Source: an uncultured Eubacteriales bacterium
GTDB lineage: Bacteria; Bacillota; Clostridia; Oscillospirales; Oscillospiraceae
DNA length: 5,658 nt
NCBI GenBank assembly: GCA_900549485.1
Contig: UROG01000061.1
Span: 1-5,658, forward strand
Direction: 5' to 3'
Made by a program: the position numbers and the translations under genes. Below, piece after piece: positions 5,548-5,658 of the stretch (the stretch's first letter is position 1; each line of letters opens with the position of its first letter). The notes beneath the pieces were generated by a model. That model worked only from the letters and a program-made list of their open reading frames with translations, made no database searches and was not told the DNA's origin.

Positions 5548-5625
5548 GGTGTGGGCAGTTTTAATTAATTTGGGATAACCTAAAAAACTATGTTTTAAAG
5601 TCAGATAATAGAGCAGCAGGGGAGC

Positions 5626-5649
5626 TTGAGGGGGCAAGGCCCGCCTCAA
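5626..5649. other. GC-rich hairpin upstream of the leftward cluster
   Basis: TTGAGGGGGC (5626-5635) pairs with 5639-5649 (GCCC, a bulged G, then CCTCAA), giving ten base pairs with one bulge and a 3-nt loop. Neither side has a strong T run. It could be the remains of a terminator for a gene beyond the right edge, or part of the leader of the leftward cluster. The window ends too soon to decide. Confidence 0.4.
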
Positions 5650-5658
5650 ATTGGATAA

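Noticed and set aside
5536..5649. 38-residue N-terminal extension of the zinc-ribbon protein
   Set aside because: The extension covers the hairpin and AT-rich leader and has no ribosome site, whereas ATG 5535 has an excellent one.
1..5658. CRISPR array, tRNA, rRNA or riboswitch
   Set aside because: No regularly spaced repeats, tRNA-like cloverleaf or known riboswitch core was seen on either strand in the short non-coding segments.

Overview
The window looks like chromosomal DNA from a moderately GC-rich, low-G+C-lineage Firmicute, most likely a clostridial or Oscillospiraceae-type gut anaerobe. This is an inference from strong AGGAGG-type ribosome sites, tightly packed co-directional genes, a Crp/Fnr regulator, an ISL3-like element end and the overall style of the proteins. 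No rRNA or marker gene is present to confirm it.

Layout from left to right. Positions 1-55 look like one end of an ISL3-family insertion sequence whose body lies to the left of the window. A strong hairpin terminator (84-121) then closes a leftward MarR-family regulator gene (147-656). A compact 82-bp divergent region follows. It holds a perfect-consensus promoter (TTGACA, 17 bp, TATAAT) whose two hexamers each lie inside a separate inverted repeat. That promoter drives a rightward sodium:solute symporter gene (GTG start at 739, end 2172). The arrangement suggests that the MarR protein controls the transporter and probably itself. The transporter ends in a hairpin over its stop codon and then a long bidirectional terminator (2211-2257).

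The right-hand half (2280-5535) is a leftward cluster of five genes, read from high to low coordinates: a protein of unknown function with a C-terminal four-cysteine zinc-ribbon-like motif; a P-loop NTPase resembling the THEP1 group; a Crp/Fnr-type regulator unusually rich in cysteine; a MoeB/ThiF-type E1-like adenylyltransferase with both CxxC zinc pairs; and a 148-residue protein whose helical half resembles IscU/NifU scaffolds but lacks their cluster-binding cysteines. Spacings are 1 nt, 60 nt, a 17-nt overlap and a 1-nt TAATG overlap, so at least the last three genes are likely translationally coupled, and the whole set may be one operon ending at the shared terminator.

The transporter module is conventional apart from its operator layout. 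The five-gene cluster is the less usual part: an E1-like enzyme without a visible ThiS/MoaD partner, joined to a cysteine-poor IscU-like protein and a cysteine-rich regulator. A role in sulfur, Fe-S or cofactor handling is a reasonable hypothesis, but the sequence alone does not prove it.
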